Source: an uncultured Chlorobiaceae bacterium (lineage in GTDB: Bacteria > Bacteroidota > Chlorobiia > Chlorobiales > Chlorobiaceae). From it: a stretch of 64,000 nucleotides of DNA. A model generated the notes under the pieces. It was not told where the DNA came from. It saw only the letters and a program-made list of their open reading frames with translations, and did not search any database. Positions 37,234 to 46,306 of this stretch are shown here, piece by piece. Location: positions 55,989 to 119,988 of the forward strand of contig CAIRXW010000030.1 of the NCBI GenBank assembly GCA_903882665.1. The letters run 5' to 3'. The position numbers and the translations under genes are program-made. Within the stretch, counting starts at the first letter, position 1. Each line of letters opens with the position of its first letter.

Positions 37234-37300
37234 TTTATTATATTCGTTTATAAAAAGATGGTAATGAAATTTAAGATTCTTTATATGATCGTTTATAAAG
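37234..37300 (+). promoter_or_regulatory. Candidate double operator of hipBA
   Basis: Two similar sites precede hipB. Site 2 (37279-37300) is a perfect inverted repeat CTTTATA-N8-TATAAAG; site 1 (37234-37255) is TTTATTA-N8-TATAAAA, imperfect. Both share the central TCGTTTATAAA. The 8-base spacer matches the spacing of E. coli HipB operators, though the arms differ. Confidence 0.5.
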
Positions 37301-37311
37301 AAAAGACGCCG

Positions 37312-37629
37312 ATGCCTTTGCCGGTTAAACGCGCGGTCATGAAGTTTGGTCGGGATTTGTCGCTGGCGAGACGTCGTCGCAGGTTTTCGCAGGAGTCGAT
37401 GGCCGAGCGGATAGGTATTTCGGTCTCCAGCCTGAGGCGTCTGGAAAAAGGCGATCCAACGTTGAGCTGGGGTACCATTGCTCGTGCCATGTATGTGCTT
37501 GGTGAAATCGAGAAGCTGAACCAACTGCTTGACACGGCAAAAGATGATATTGGGCTTGTTCTGATGGATGAGCAGTTGCCCCGGCGCATCCGTTCCCGCA
37601 AGCCTTCACCGGAGGCCGGTGCGCTATGA
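37312..37629 (+). CDS. hipB: HipB-like antitoxin (XRE-family HTH)
   Basis: A 105-residue DNA-binding antitoxin. The HTH reads FGRDLSLARRRRRFSQESMA then ERIGISVSSLRRLEKGDP, typical XRE with a conserved TLSWGTIARAMYVLGE helix pair found in HipB-type partners. The C-terminus is basic and flexible (RRIRSRKPSPEAGAL). The ATG at 37312 begins the conserved part; in-frame ATGs at 37264 and 37285 lie within the presumed operators. It overlaps hipA by 4 bases (ATGA). Confidence 0.88.
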   Translation: MPLPVKRAVMKFGRDLSLARRRRRFSQESMAERIGISVSSLRRLEKGDPTLSWGTIARAMYVLGEIEKLNQLLDTAKDDIGLVLMDEQLPRRIRSRKPSPEAGAL

Positions 37630-38933
37630 GCAGGGCGATACAGCGAGGTGCTACAGTATGCCTTGGTGAAGGTGGGATGGTTATTGGCCAACTTGCCTAC
37701 TCCCGCAGTGGTGTGCGTGAAAACTCTTCGTTTGCCTATAGCCAGCAGTGGCTTCAGTCGTCAGAGCGCTTTACAATCTCTCCTGACCTTCTGTTGACAG
37801 AAACGCATCAGTACCATAAGGCAGCTTCCGAAAATGATTCTGTTTTTCATTTCGCAATTGCCGATACGGCACCTGATGGTTGGGGTTGCCGTGTCATTGC
37901 GCGTGACCATGCAAAGCGTCGTAACGTGCACATTGCACAAGGCACTGAGCAGCCTTTTGCTCCTCTTTCACCATGGGACTATCTTGTCGGTGTGGATGAT
38001 TTCAGTCGGATTGGTGCCCTGCGTTTGCGCGATGAAACGGGTAACTATCTGCGAACTATCGAGAGTGGCGACAGGGCAACGCCACCCTTGCTTGAGCTGG
38101 GTTTTATGCTTGGAGCAAGTCATGCTGTTGAGCGGGGGATGGAGACGGAAGCAGATCTTCGTTACCTCCGTGGCAGGGGAACCTCACTTGGCGGGCTTCG
38201 TCCGAAATGCTCTGTCATTGATGACGATGGGCAGTTGGCCATCGGCAAGTTCTCAAGCGTCAAGGATCAGCGCAGTGTAACCAAAGGTGAAGTACTGGCC
38301 TTGCGTCTTGCTCTTGTTGCCGGTATTGAGGCCGCCCAGGCTCGTATTGTTTATGCTGACAATTTACCGGTGGCTGTCGTGCGTCGTTTTGATCGTACGC
38401 TTCAGGGTGGTCGGATTCCCTATCTTTCGGCAGCATCTCTCCTTCAGGCTCGTAGGGATGACGAGTGCGCATACAGCGAACTGGCTGAGCGTATTATTGC
38501 TGCCTGTGCAGATCCAAAACATGATCTTGCAGAGTTGTGGCGTCGTATTGCCTTTAACCTGTTGATTACCAATGTGGATGACCATCTGCACAATCATGGT
38601 TTTTTGCATGTCGGTCACGGCTTGTGGCGGCTTGCACCGGCCTTCGATCTCAATCCTTTCCCCGACAAGGATCAGGAACTCAAAACCTGGTTGACGGAGG
38701 AAACGGGGCCTGTATCCTCCATTAAAGAGGTGGTGCGTGTTGCTGCTCAGTTCTGGCTTAACAGACAGCAAGCGCTCGAAATCCTGCGGCAGGTCTACGA
38801 TGCCGTAGAGGGCTGGCGCGTTGTGGCTCTCACGCCGTCGGTCGGCATGGATCCTCATGATCTGGACGATTTTGCGCCAGCTTTTGAGCATGACCAGATG
38901 AAGCTGGCGGCAACTCTTCTCAGGCAGGATTGA
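37626..38933 (+). CDS. hipA: HipA-like serine/threonine kinase toxin
   Basis: A 435-residue toxin kinase of the HipA family, which inactivates targets such as glutamyl-tRNA synthetase in E. coli. The N-terminal couple domain is followed by the kinase: phosphate-loop region RGTSLGGLRPKCSV (184-197), AIGKFSS with the ATP Lys, VVRRFDR, the catalytic loop NLLITNVDDHLHNHGFL (Asp near 318), and the metal site APAFDLNP (Asp341). All catalytic positions look intact. It is translationally coupled to hipB. With the NACHT gene and nuclease remnant it forms a defence-like island. Confidence 0.92.
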   Translation: MSRAIQRGATVCLGEGGMVIGQLAYSRSGVRENSSFAYSQQWLQSSERFTISPDLLLTETHQYHKAASENDSVFHFAIADTAPDGWGCRVIARDHAKRRNVHIAQGTEQPFAPLSPWDYLVGVDDFSRIGALRLRDETGNYLRTIESGDRATPPLLELGFMLGASHAVERGMETEADLRYLRGRGTSLGGLRPKCSVIDDDGQLAIGKFSSVKDQRSVTKGEVLALRLALVAGIEAAQARIVYADNLPVAVVRRFDRTLQGGRIPYLSAASLLQARRDDECAYSELAERIIAACADPKHDLAELWRRIAFNLLITNVDDHLHNHGFLHVGHGLWRLAPAFDLNPFPDKDQELKTWLTEETGPVSSIKEVVRVAAQFWLNRQQALEILRQVYDAVEGWRVVALTPSVGMDPHDLDDFAPAFEHDQMKLAATLLRQD

Positions 38934-39044
38934 CTGGAGGAATGTGCAAAACTCACGAAATAATTGTTGCTGATTCGAGTGGCATACTGCGAAATTCTGG
39001 TAAATTAACGAACGGAAAAGAGAAGGATTACACTAAAAAGAGCA

Positions 39045-41309
39045 ATGCCGCATCCCATGCCACCAGATACCCAAAATGCCACCCATGAATTTCCGCTGGA
39101 TGAGCTGCTGATTTTTATCGGGCACAGTGACGACGCTTCGGTGGAAGCAAATGCTGTTCTTGAACTGCAATCGGAAATCGAGAAGGACTTCCGGCTGCTG
39201 CTGAAGGCAAACGGTCATCGTTCACCCTTTCACCGCATCAGGTTGTGGGAGTGGACTCTGGATGCACTGGTACTAACCGGAGGCCAGGAGAGGGCTGTTA
39301 CCCCCGCGCTTGACCATGCAAAGATAGCCATTTTTGTTTTCAGGGAGCGGGTTGGAAAAGTTACCTGGCAAGAGCTTGAGAAGGCCAGAAAGGGGAGCAG
39401 GGAGAAGAGTCTTCATATTCTTGCGTTTTTCCCTGAGACCTCTCCTCTTCAGGCCAGGTATCCAAATGCCCTGGCAAAACTACAGGCAGCCCGCGATTGG
39501 GCGACATTACTGGAGCGCCAGGGAGAGCTGACGACGGAGTGGATAAACCCCGACGCCTGTTCAGTAACGCCTTGCCCGACCTATCAGGATAGCGAAGAGC
39601 TCAAGACCATTGTTCGTGAAAAGGTGCGGATTGCCATTGCCGACATTCTTTCCGTCGATATCACCCGCTCGACTGACGGGATGGCCAGCAATGGGGAGGA
39701 GTTACGCCGTTATCAGGGAGCGCTCAAAACCGAACTTGGCACCATCAGCCTGCTTGGTACCCATGCGCTTGAGAACATTCCGGTAACCCTGACCGACACT
39801 TTTGTCTCTCTGCGTATTTCCGACACCTGGCGCAGCGATATGCGGTTGAACCCGAAACACTCTTGCGAATCGCAACAGGAAGAGCGTATTCGTAACCCTG
39901 AAGAGGTGGCCAGTCTTGTTTTTGAAAGATGTCGTCTCCTGCTTGTTATTGGCGATCCTGGTTCCGGCAAAACAACCCTGCTCAAACATTACGCCCTTGC
40001 CTGCCTTGAAAATGAGCATTATAGAACACTTGGGTTCAAGGAGCCTGTTCTGGTTTTTTATCTGCCCTTGCGTGAGCTGGTCAAAAAAGGAGGCGATTAT
40101 GATACGCTTCCGGCCAATCTTTTTGCATGGAGTGAAAAGTTTTCACTTGGCATAGCGGAAACGGTCTTCTTTGACTGGCTGCATAACCGTGAAACGCTGC
40201 TTTTGCTTGATGGCCTTGACGAAATCAGCGACCCGCAGCAGCGCATCAAGGCTTGTGACTGGATTGACCGTATCGTCACCGGTTTTGAAAAAGCAAAAGT
40301 TGTTGTCACCTCCCGTTTCACCGGCTACCGAAAAGGGGACGGGATTGAACTTCGCTCCCGCCATGTTCGGGCCGATATCATGGACTTTTCAGCCGATCAG
40401 CAAAAAGAGTTTCTTGAGAAGTGGTTCAGCTCGGTCTTGTGTCGTGAGCTTCGCCCTGCCGCAAAAACCCTGCACGAGTGGAGAGAGGAGCAGAAGCAAA
40501 AAGCCGCGACGAAAGCCGCAATCATTATCAAGTTTCTGGAAAGGGAGGAGAACCAGAGCTTGCGGTTATTGGCCGCCGTTCCCATGCTGTTGCAGATTAT
40601 GGCGATTCTCTGGAAAGATCGCCAGTACCTGCCAAAAACCCGTTCAGAGTTGTTCCATGCCGCCGTGAACTATATCCTTGACTATCGAGACCGCCAAAAA
40701 GAGATTTACCCCCTGCTGAGTGCTGAGGATGCCCGGCGAGTTTTGACGCCGGTTTCACTCTGGATGCAGGAGGAGCTCGAAAAGGACGAGGCTGATAAAG
40801 TGCTGATGCAAAAAGAGATGCAAAAGCACCTGAAAACGCTTCACAAGCCTCCTACAGTCGAGCAGTTCTGAGAAAACCTGATTGATCGTGCCGGGTTGCT
40901 GGTGGCTTATGGCGATAAAGAGTACCGCTTCCGGCACAAATCGTTTCGGGAGTACATGGCGGGCTTGCAGCTCGAGAAAAAAAATGCACAGCAGCACTGG
41001 CCTTCTCGACAAGCTGGTGCTGAATTTCGGCAAAGACTGGTGGGAAGAGCCGCTCCGCTTTTATATCGCCGAGGTTGATGCCGATGCCTTTGATTCCTTT
41101 ATGGCAAGGCTTTTCGATGCAGAGGTCATCGCCACGTTGAACCAAAAGCAGCAGGATTTACTGGTTACGCTCATCACAGAGGCGCGGCAGACAACAACGG
41201 AGGCCTTGCAGTTGTGGGGAAAGCCGGAAAAAAGTAACGCCACCATGCACCGGTCGGGGCAAGATGGCGTTATCAAAGAGTCGCGGGTTTGTTACTTTTT
41301 CGGAGTGAT
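39045..41309 (+). pseudogene. TIR-like/NACHT NTPase defence-type gene, disrupted by a stop and a frameshift
   Basis: The first 608 codons are open. Residues 20-130 look TIR- or DUF4062-like (LLIFIGHSDDASVEANAVLE, and KIAIFVFRERVGKVTWQELE). Residues 298-450 are a NACHT NTPase: Walker A VIGDPGSGKTTLL (302-314), Walker B LLLLDGLDE (385-393), and VVVTSRFTGYR. A TGA at 40869-40871 then interrupts, but the same frame continues with family-like ENLIDRAGLLVAYGDKEYRF then RHKSFREYMAG. At the A8 run 40977-40984 the sense moves to the +1 frame: LLDKLVLNFGKDWWEEPLRF to about 41309. So two lesions separate the sensor part from the ATPase. It may be dead, or the 608-residue part may still be made. The downstream end is uncertain. 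Confidence 0.8.
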
Positions 41310-41609
41310 GGCAGACGTTATGGCTGCTGTGACCGCAGTTCCCAAGCTTTCCAAAAACTTTGTGGCTGTGTTGACCGAACTGGTGGCGACTGTTCCTGCG
41401 AGATTGAGTGAACTGGTGGCTACTGATCCTGCAAGAGTGAGTGAATTGGTGGCGGCTGTTCCAGCGAGATTGATGCCGGACTGTACGGCGGAATTTGCTG
41501 TTGAGATGCCACTGGCCACGGTGTCGGTTACAGCGTCAGCTACATTCTGGATTGGAGCACCGACCGCAATAAGGAGGTTGGTAAAGACACCGTTGTTTTC
41601 GTTTGCCAT
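41292..41609 (-). CDS. Small Ala/Ser/Thr-rich protein with 11-residue repeats
   Basis: A 105-residue protein with no Cys, no signal peptide, and few charges, starting MANENNGVFTNLLIAVGAP. From about residue 28 it is built of near-perfect 11-residue units, for example AGTAATNSLTL, AGSVATSSLNL, AGTVATSSVNT. An 11-residue period is expected for an amphipathic helix lying on a membrane or lipid surface. In a green sulfur bacterium, small amphipathic chlorosome-envelope proteins are a possible analogy, but I cannot match it to a named Csm protein. It lies antisense to the end of the NACHT remnant; coding bias by eye favours this strand. No good ribosome-binding site is visible. Function unknown. 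Confidence 0.6.
   Translation of the reverse strand: MANENNGVFTNLLIAVGAPIQNVADAVTDTVASGISTANSAVQSGINLAGTAATNSLTLAGSVATSSLNLAGTVATSSVNTATKFLESLGTAVTAAITSAITPKK
41377..41475. repeat. Three tandem copies of a 33-base repeat
   Basis: Units begin at 41377, 41410 and 41443, each related to GAACTGGTGGCGACTGTTCC and ending near GAGATTGAGT. They encode the 11-residue repeats of the minus-strand small protein. Confidence 0.85.
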
Positions 41610-41993
41610 AGTCGTATGTGTTTAGGTGATAATGAAAGTTGTGCTTGCAAAAATATGTCGGGCTTTTTTTTGTATGCATGAAAGAAATACCGTTGTATTT
41701 TTCTTCATGCATTTATCACAGTAAATATAATAATTGTTCAAAGAAAAAGTGCTTCAGCTTCCAAATATTCCTGGTACGGCTGAATCGGTGTGAAAGATTC
41801 TCAATTGCTGAACGTCTTCTTCTCGAAAGCGTTTGTGTTTGCGGCAACGCTCCTGCTGGTTCGGAGGCTTCGGTGATGATTTGTCTCTGTGGGGGCACCC
41901 GAGATGGAATGAAGACGCAAAGAAGTTTGACAAGCAGTGTATCAGCGATGACCGACAGGTAATCTGCCGGTCATCGACAATACATTTATTTGC
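41610..41993. other. Intergenic region, 384 bases, with a hairpin
   Basis: No gene is supported. A 107-codon plus frame (41639-41962) is Cys-rich without family resemblance. The hairpin at 41947-41975 is listed separately. Confidence 0.45.
41947..41975 (-). terminator. Hairpin, possible terminator of the 41994-43388 gene
   Basis: GATGACCG-A-CAG pairs with CTG-C-CGGTCATC around GTAAT, a stem of 11 pairs with one internal mismatch, 19 bases beyond the stop. No T-run follows, so intrinsic termination is uncertain. Confidence 0.45.
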
Positions 41994-43388
41994 CTATACT
42001 TTGCAGAATGATATGAAGTCATAGAGAGGTCCGGGAATGTAATCGCCGGTGGTCAGCAAGATTGACGTACTCATCGTTACGGTATAGGCACAGGGCAACA
42101 ACTCGCTGACGCTGTTGATCGGGATAATAACAGGATGTATGGAGTTGCTGAATACCTCCGGCTGGGCCGAAGCAATGGCAGGGAACGAGAATGATTGTCC
42201 GGGCTTTGCAGGGCCTGTAAGTGTAAGCGATGTCCCTCCGAGGTTTTCATTCCTTGCATTGATATGAATGGTGAGAGCGTTGGTGATTTTTCCACAGCCG
42301 CCCATGCAGATGATAATTTCTTCAATGTCAAGTGAGCAGACGGCCAACTCGCCATCATATTTCCCTGGTATCCAGCTTCCGTGTTTTGGTACACGGTCGT
42401 ATCGCGCGTTAAAAATTGCGATGGGATGTGAGGTTCCGGCTACAACTTCGGAAGCGGTAATTCCCCACTGGCGCTGTTTCATCCGGTGTGCAAAATATCT
42501 GTTTGAGACCTCTGCTGCAACGGCGGGAACCGTGGCGTTGCCAATGGTCATTGCATCAACATTGATCGTAACTATCGGCATCAATGCCTCGGTATTAAGC
42601 GTAAGGATATCCGTATGGATGTGCAGAGCAAAATGAGGCTCCTGAGGCATTTGAATCCAGTTTCCATTAAAGGTAACGGTCTTTTCATAAGCGGGATTGC
42701 CATTGATAAAATAATCTTCGGTAGCAATGGGGTTCATAAGGTCACCCGTCAGCGTCCAGAGATAGCCGATGACTGTTTTCGGGATCATGGCCGGAGTCAC
42801 AGGATGCCATGCGCCTGGCAAGAGCGAATTTCCTGGCGCGGCAACTTCCTCATATTCAAACATATATTCCATCGGCTGATTATCCGGCTTTTTGGACAAA
42901 CTTCCGACCAGAATAATTGAAGAATAGAAGGCATAATTATCAAAGCTCGGGCGCATGCTTTTACCTGTTGCAGGATTGATTTCGCTCACGATGCCAAACC
43001 TTGCAGAACGACCGATACGGGTAAATGATGCCGGAATTTGTGTATCTGCAATGATCAAATTGCTGATACACAAGCGGACACAGAGATAATAGTCTACGTT
43101 ATTGCGTCTGTTTGCAGAAGTTTCAAATGTAATTGGTGTGCCACCGATTTCAAGCTTGAAATAGACATCGGGTCCAGAGCTGAAAAATGGAAAGGTCGTA
43201 TCAGTTTCTATATTGATTAAAGGAGAGAGAAAGGTCTTTTTGAAATCAGCAGAGGTGTAGTCAATGCGGAAATGGCCTGTAGAATCTGTAACCGAAGATC
43301 CGAGACGGTCGTCGGTGATGAGGTCGGCATCCATGGCCGTAACGGTGACACCGGGAAGCGGGCCACCTGTTTTACAGTCAACCAGCAC
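41994..43388 (-). CDS. Carboxypeptidase-regulatory-like domain protein, main part (interrupted gene)
   Basis: A 464-codon frame. It opens with a carboxypeptidase-regulatory/transthyretin-like domain: VDCKTGGPLPGVTVTAMDAD, DDRLGSSVTDSTGHFRIDYT. The rest is strand-rich and unrecognised, and its GCGKITNALTIHINARN part may be another beta domain. No signal peptide. The first codon used here is a GTG, but the domain clearly begins earlier: in the same frame the codons before it read DAWVICG, back to a TAA at 43428-43430 and a TAG at 43434-43436. The upstream fragment ends at that TAG. So this is probably the larger piece of one gene broken by two stops, or a gene with a missed start. Function unknown. 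Confidence 0.6.
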   Translation of the reverse strand: MLVDCKTGGPLPGVTVTAMDADLITDDRLGSSVTDSTGHFRIDYTSADFKKTFLSPLINIETDTTFPFFSSGPDVYFKLEIGGTPITFETSANRRNNVDYYLCVRLCISNLIIADTQIPASFTRIGRSARFGIVSEINPATGKSMRPSFDNYAFYSSIILVGSLSKKPDNQPMEYMFEYEEVAAPGNSLLPGAWHPVTPAMIPKTVIGYLWTLTGDLMNPIATEDYFINGNPAYEKTVTFNGNWIQMPQEPHFALHIHTDILTLNTEALMPIVTINVDAMTIGNATVPAVAAEVSNRYFAHRMKQRQWGITASEVVAGTSHPIAIFNARYDRVPKHGSWIPGKYDGELAVCSLDIEEIIICMGGCGKITNALTIHINARNENLGGTSLTLTGPAKPGQSFSFPAIASAQPEVFSNSIHPVIIPINSVSELLPCAYTVTMSTSILLTTGDYIPGPLYDFISFCKV

Positions 43389-43433
43389 GCCGCAAATGAC
43401 CCATGCATCGAAAAAATACCCTCTGATTTAACA

Positions 43434-43853
43434 CTACCACTTTCCTGATATCGCATAATTCCAGTTGTAAAGCAGGTTTTCATGTTCATCACGTATCCAT
43501 TTAGCATAATGTGAAATTGATACTCTTTTCCCCCCTGGAGGTATTGGTCTGTGCGGCACAGAGCCACAGACGAAATCGATGTCGAAGGCTTGTTCCAGAT
43601 TGTTTTCGGAAACTTCAAATACAAATTCACCAGCTTCATTGGTGACAGCCGTGGCAATCAAAAGTTCTTTACGGGCGTTTGCCTCGGCCTCTTTAACGGG
43701 ACGGAATGTTTCCTTCGACTCTGCAACTGCTGCTGCAGTAACGTTGGATCCGGGTCTTGTTTGTATTGCATTTATACCAGTATTCGGCTGGCAGAGAGCG
43801 CGGTTCTTTCGGTTAAAGGATTTGATAACCGGAAATAATACCGTACTTTCCAT
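43434..43853 (-). pseudogene. Upstream fragment of the interrupted carboxypeptidase-regulatory-like gene
   Basis: About 139 codons from an ATG at 43851-43853 to a TAG. The fragment contains a beta-sandwich-like stretch (KELLIATAVTNEAGEFVFEV) and ends HYAKWIRDEHENLLYNWNYA then ISGKW. The next codons in the same frame are stop, Cys, stop, then IRGYFFDAWVICGVLVDC, which leads into the downstream 464-codon frame. The shared frame and continuous sense argue for a single ancestral gene. The true N-terminus is uncertain; the frame is open to 44237 but there it is only antisense to bciA. Confidence 0.55.
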
Positions 43854-43957
43854 TGTATCTTGTGCAACACCGGTAGCCGCAGTTTTTCCGACAGGGGAGA
43901 GATTGAGCTTGCACTGGCGATGTTGTCTGCATTTGAACCCGTAACCATTTCTGAACT

Positions 43958-44980
43958 GTGAATATTTCTTTGCACCCTCCAGTAAGTCGGCCTGAACGGG
44001 TTTTTGTTGTTGGAGCGACTGGCTATATCGGGAAATTTGTTGTCCGCGAACTGGTGTCCAGAGGTTATGATGTGGTGAGTTTTGCCCGTGAGCGCTCAGG
44101 TGTTGGCTCAAAGACGAGAGCTGGAGAGACCTGCACCCAGTTGAAGGGTTCAGAAGTGCGATTTGGCGATGTGGGCAGCATGGATTCACTGATGACGAGA
44201 GGTATCCGGGGCGAGCATTTTGATGTGGTGGTCTCATGTCTTACCTCCCGCAACGGGGGAGTGAAGGATTCGTGGAATATTGATTATCAGGCTACACGCA
44301 ATGCGCTTGATGCCGCTCAAGCTGCCGGAGCGACTCATTTTGTGCTCCTTTCGGCGATTTGTGTGCAGAAGCCGTTGCTCGAATTTCAGCGGGCAAAGCT
44401 GAAGTTTGAGCAGGAGCTGAAAGAGTCGGGGCTCATCTGGTCGATTGTCCGCCCGACGGCTTTTTTTAAATCCATTGCCGGCCAGGTTGAATCGGTGAAA
44501 AAAGGGAAGCCTTTTGTCATGTTTGGCAATGGCGAACTGACCTCCTGCAAGCCGATCAGCGAAGCCGATCTGGCGCGTTTTATTGCCGATTGCCTGGAAG
44601 ATCCTGCAAAGAAAAACAAGATTCTGCCCATTGGCGGCCCTGGGAAGGCGATTTCTTTCAGGCAACAGGGCGAAATGCTTTTTGAGCTGCTTGGTAGCCA
44701 GCCGAAGTTCAAAAGCATGCCGATCCAGATGTTCGATGTGATTATTCCTGTGCTCAGCCTGTTGGCAAAGCTTTTTCCGAAAATGCAGGACAAGGCCGAG
44801 TTTGCCCGTATCGGCAAGTATTACTGCTCGGAGTCGATGCTGGTGCTCAATCCGCAGACGGGGAGATACGACGCCGATATGACGCCATCCTACGGCAGCG
44901 ATACCTTGCGCGACTTCTACAAGCGAGCGCTCAAAGAGGGGCTTGCGGGGCAGGAACTTGGCGAACATTCGGTGTTTTGA
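43958..44980 (+). CDS. bciA: Divinyl (proto)chlorophyllide 8-vinyl reductase, BciA type
   Basis: NADPH-dependent reduction of the C8 vinyl group in bacteriochlorophyll synthesis. The 340-residue protein starts from a GTG and has an atypical short-chain dehydrogenase Rossmann start RVFVVGATGYIGKFVVREL, then CLTSRNGGVKDSWNIDYQAT, FVLLSAICVQKPLLEFQRAK, and RPTAFFKSIAGQVESVKKGK. FVMFGNGELTSCKPISEADL follows. This run of motifs is specific to the plant DVR/BciA family. It is the best evidence for a phototroph of the green sulfur group. No other pigment gene is adjacent. Confidence 0.93.
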   Translation: MNISLHPPVSRPERVFVVGATGYIGKFVVRELVSRGYDVVSFARERSGVGSKTRAGETCTQLKGSEVRFGDVGSMDSLMTRGIRGEHFDVVVSCLTSRNGGVKDSWNIDYQATRNALDAAQAAGATHFVLLSAICVQKPLLEFQRAKLKFEQELKESGLIWSIVRPTAFFKSIAGQVESVKKGKPFVMFGNGELTSCKPISEADLARFIADCLEDPAKKNKILPIGGPGKAISFRQQGEMLFELLGSQPKFKSMPIQMFDVIIPVLSLLAKLFPKMQDKAEFARIGKYYCSESMLVLNPQTGRYDADMTPSYGSDTLRDFYKRALKEGLAGQELGEHSVF

Positions 44981-45064
44981 GTGGTTCTGGAGTGATTTTT
45001 GTTGTATTATGCTGGTACTTGTTGCGATGGTTTCGAGGTAACTTCAATAAAAGGAGGCGATGCT

Positions 45065-45835
45065 ATGTTTGAATTTAATGTCATGACTATTTTTCTGCTC
45101 ATCGCCGCTTTTTTGATATCCTCGGTGAAAATTCTCAGGGAGTATGAGCGGGCTGTTGTTTTTCGTCTTGGCAGGATTATCGGAGCAAAAGGACCCGGGC
45201 TTATTATCCTGATTCCGGGGATTGACAAAATGGTCAAGGTTGACCTGCGGACGGTAACGCTTGATGTTCCCCCGCAGGATATCATTACCCGCGACAACGT
45301 TTCGGTGAAGGTGAGCGCGGTGGTCTATTTCCGTGTTCTTGATGCAATAAAGGCTATTGTTGATGTTGCGGATTTTCATTTTGCAACCTCCCAGCTTGCC
45401 CAGACGACGCTTCGCAGTGTGTGCGGACAGGGGGAGCTTGATAATTTGCTTGCGGAGCGCGATGAAATCAATGACCGGATTCAGAACATTCTCGACAAGG
45501 ATACCGAGCCGTGGGGCGTCAAGGTCAGCAAGGTTGAGGTGAAGGAGATCGATCTTCCCGAAGGGATGCGTCGGGCAATGGCCAAACAGGCTGAGGCAGA
45601 GCGTGAACGCCGTTCAGCAATCATCAATGCCGAGGGTGAGTTCCAGGCGGCACAGCGGCTTGCTGATGCTGCTACTATTATTGCCGGATCTCCAGCCGCA
45701 CTCCAGCTTCGCTATCTGCAGACGCTGAAGGATATCGCCGCAGAGAACAACTCCACCACTGTTTTTCCTGTACCCATCGACCTGTTCAGAATCTTTTTTG
45801 ACAACAGGCCACCCTCATCTTCCCCGTCAACCTAA
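45065..45835 (+). CDS. SPFH/band 7 protein (slipin family)
   Basis: A membrane-anchored 256-residue stomatin-like protein. One N-terminal hydrophobic segment ([19 protein letters not shown]) precedes the band 7 domain: [40 protein letters not shown], and [21 protein letters not shown] coiled coil with [20 protein letters not shown] follows. The ATG at 45065 has a strong GGAGG 8 bases before it, so the longer frame from 44999 is not used. Slipins scaffold membrane microdomains; some pair with a NfeD protease, but none is next to this gene. UspA follows after 12 bases. Confidence 0.92.
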   Translation: MFEFNVMTIFLLIAAFLISSVKILREYERAVVFRLGRIIGAKGPGLIILIPGIDKMVKVDLRTVTLDVPPQDIITRDNVSVKVSAVVYFRVLDAIKAIVDVADFHFATSQLAQTTLRSVCGQGELDNLLAERDEINDRIQNILDKDTEPWGVKVSKVEVKEIDLPEGMRRAMAKQAEAERERRSAIINAEGEFQAAQRLADAATIIAGSPAALQLRYLQTLKDIAAENNSTTVFPVPIDLFRIFFDNRPPSSSPST

Positions 45836-45847
45836 ACCATTCCGATC

Positions 45848-46306
45848 ATGTTCAAGATTCATACGATTCTTTGTCCCGTTGATTTTTCTGATGCCTCCCG
45901 CAAGGCGGTGCAGTATGCCAGAGAGTTTGCTGCCGGTATGGGGGCCACGGTCCATCTTATGAATGTTGTGGAGCCGAGGCCAATGGCGGTTGACATTACA
46001 CTCAATTATGTGCCGCTTGAAGAGGATCTGGAAAAAGCTGCCGCAGAGGATCTCAAGGTAATTCTGGATGAACTCATTCAGGCAGGCCTCAAGGCTGAGT
46101 GCTCGATTGATTTTGGCAATCCCTCTGACGCGATTCTTGAGAAAGCCGATGCGCTTGATGTTAATCTTGTCATTATGGGCTCCCACGGCAAAAAGGGGCT
46201 GAGCCGCTTTATCATGGGCAGTGTTGCCGAGACGGTTGTCCGCAAGGCCAATTGTCCGGTGCTGATTGTCAAGAGTGAGGAGAAGGAGTTTATCGGCGAG
46301 GAATGA
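45848..46306 (+). CDS. Universal stress protein (UspA family)
   Basis: A 152-residue UspA protein: ILCPVDFSDASRKAVQYARE at the start, and the ATP-binding GSHGKKGLSRFIMGSVAET then CPVLIVK near the end. Paralogue of the one at 32905-33369. Probably co-transcribed with the slipin gene. Its 3' end overlaps the convergent meaB by 17 bases. Confidence 0.93.
   Translation: MFKIHTILCPVDFSDASRKAVQYAREFAAGMGATVHLMNVVEPRPMAVDITLNYVPLEEDLEKAAAEDLKVILDELIQAGLKAECSIDFGNPSDAILEKADALDVNLVIMGSHGKKGLSRFIMGSVAETVVRKANCPVLIVKSEEKEFIGEE

Noticed and set aside
40869..40871. TGA read as selenocysteine in the NACHT protein
   Set aside because: No selenocysteine insertion hairpin was evident after the codon, NACHT proteins are not known selenoproteins, and a second lesion follows.
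40882..41625. Separate 247-codon plus-strand gene from a TTG
   Set aside because: Its sense part is the out-of-frame continuation of the NACHT gene; the first 30 codons and the last 100 are not protein-like, and the end is antisense to the repeat protein.
43854..44237. N-terminal extension of the interrupted carboxypeptidase-regulatory-like gene
   Set aside because: Most of it is antisense to bciA and has no domain character.
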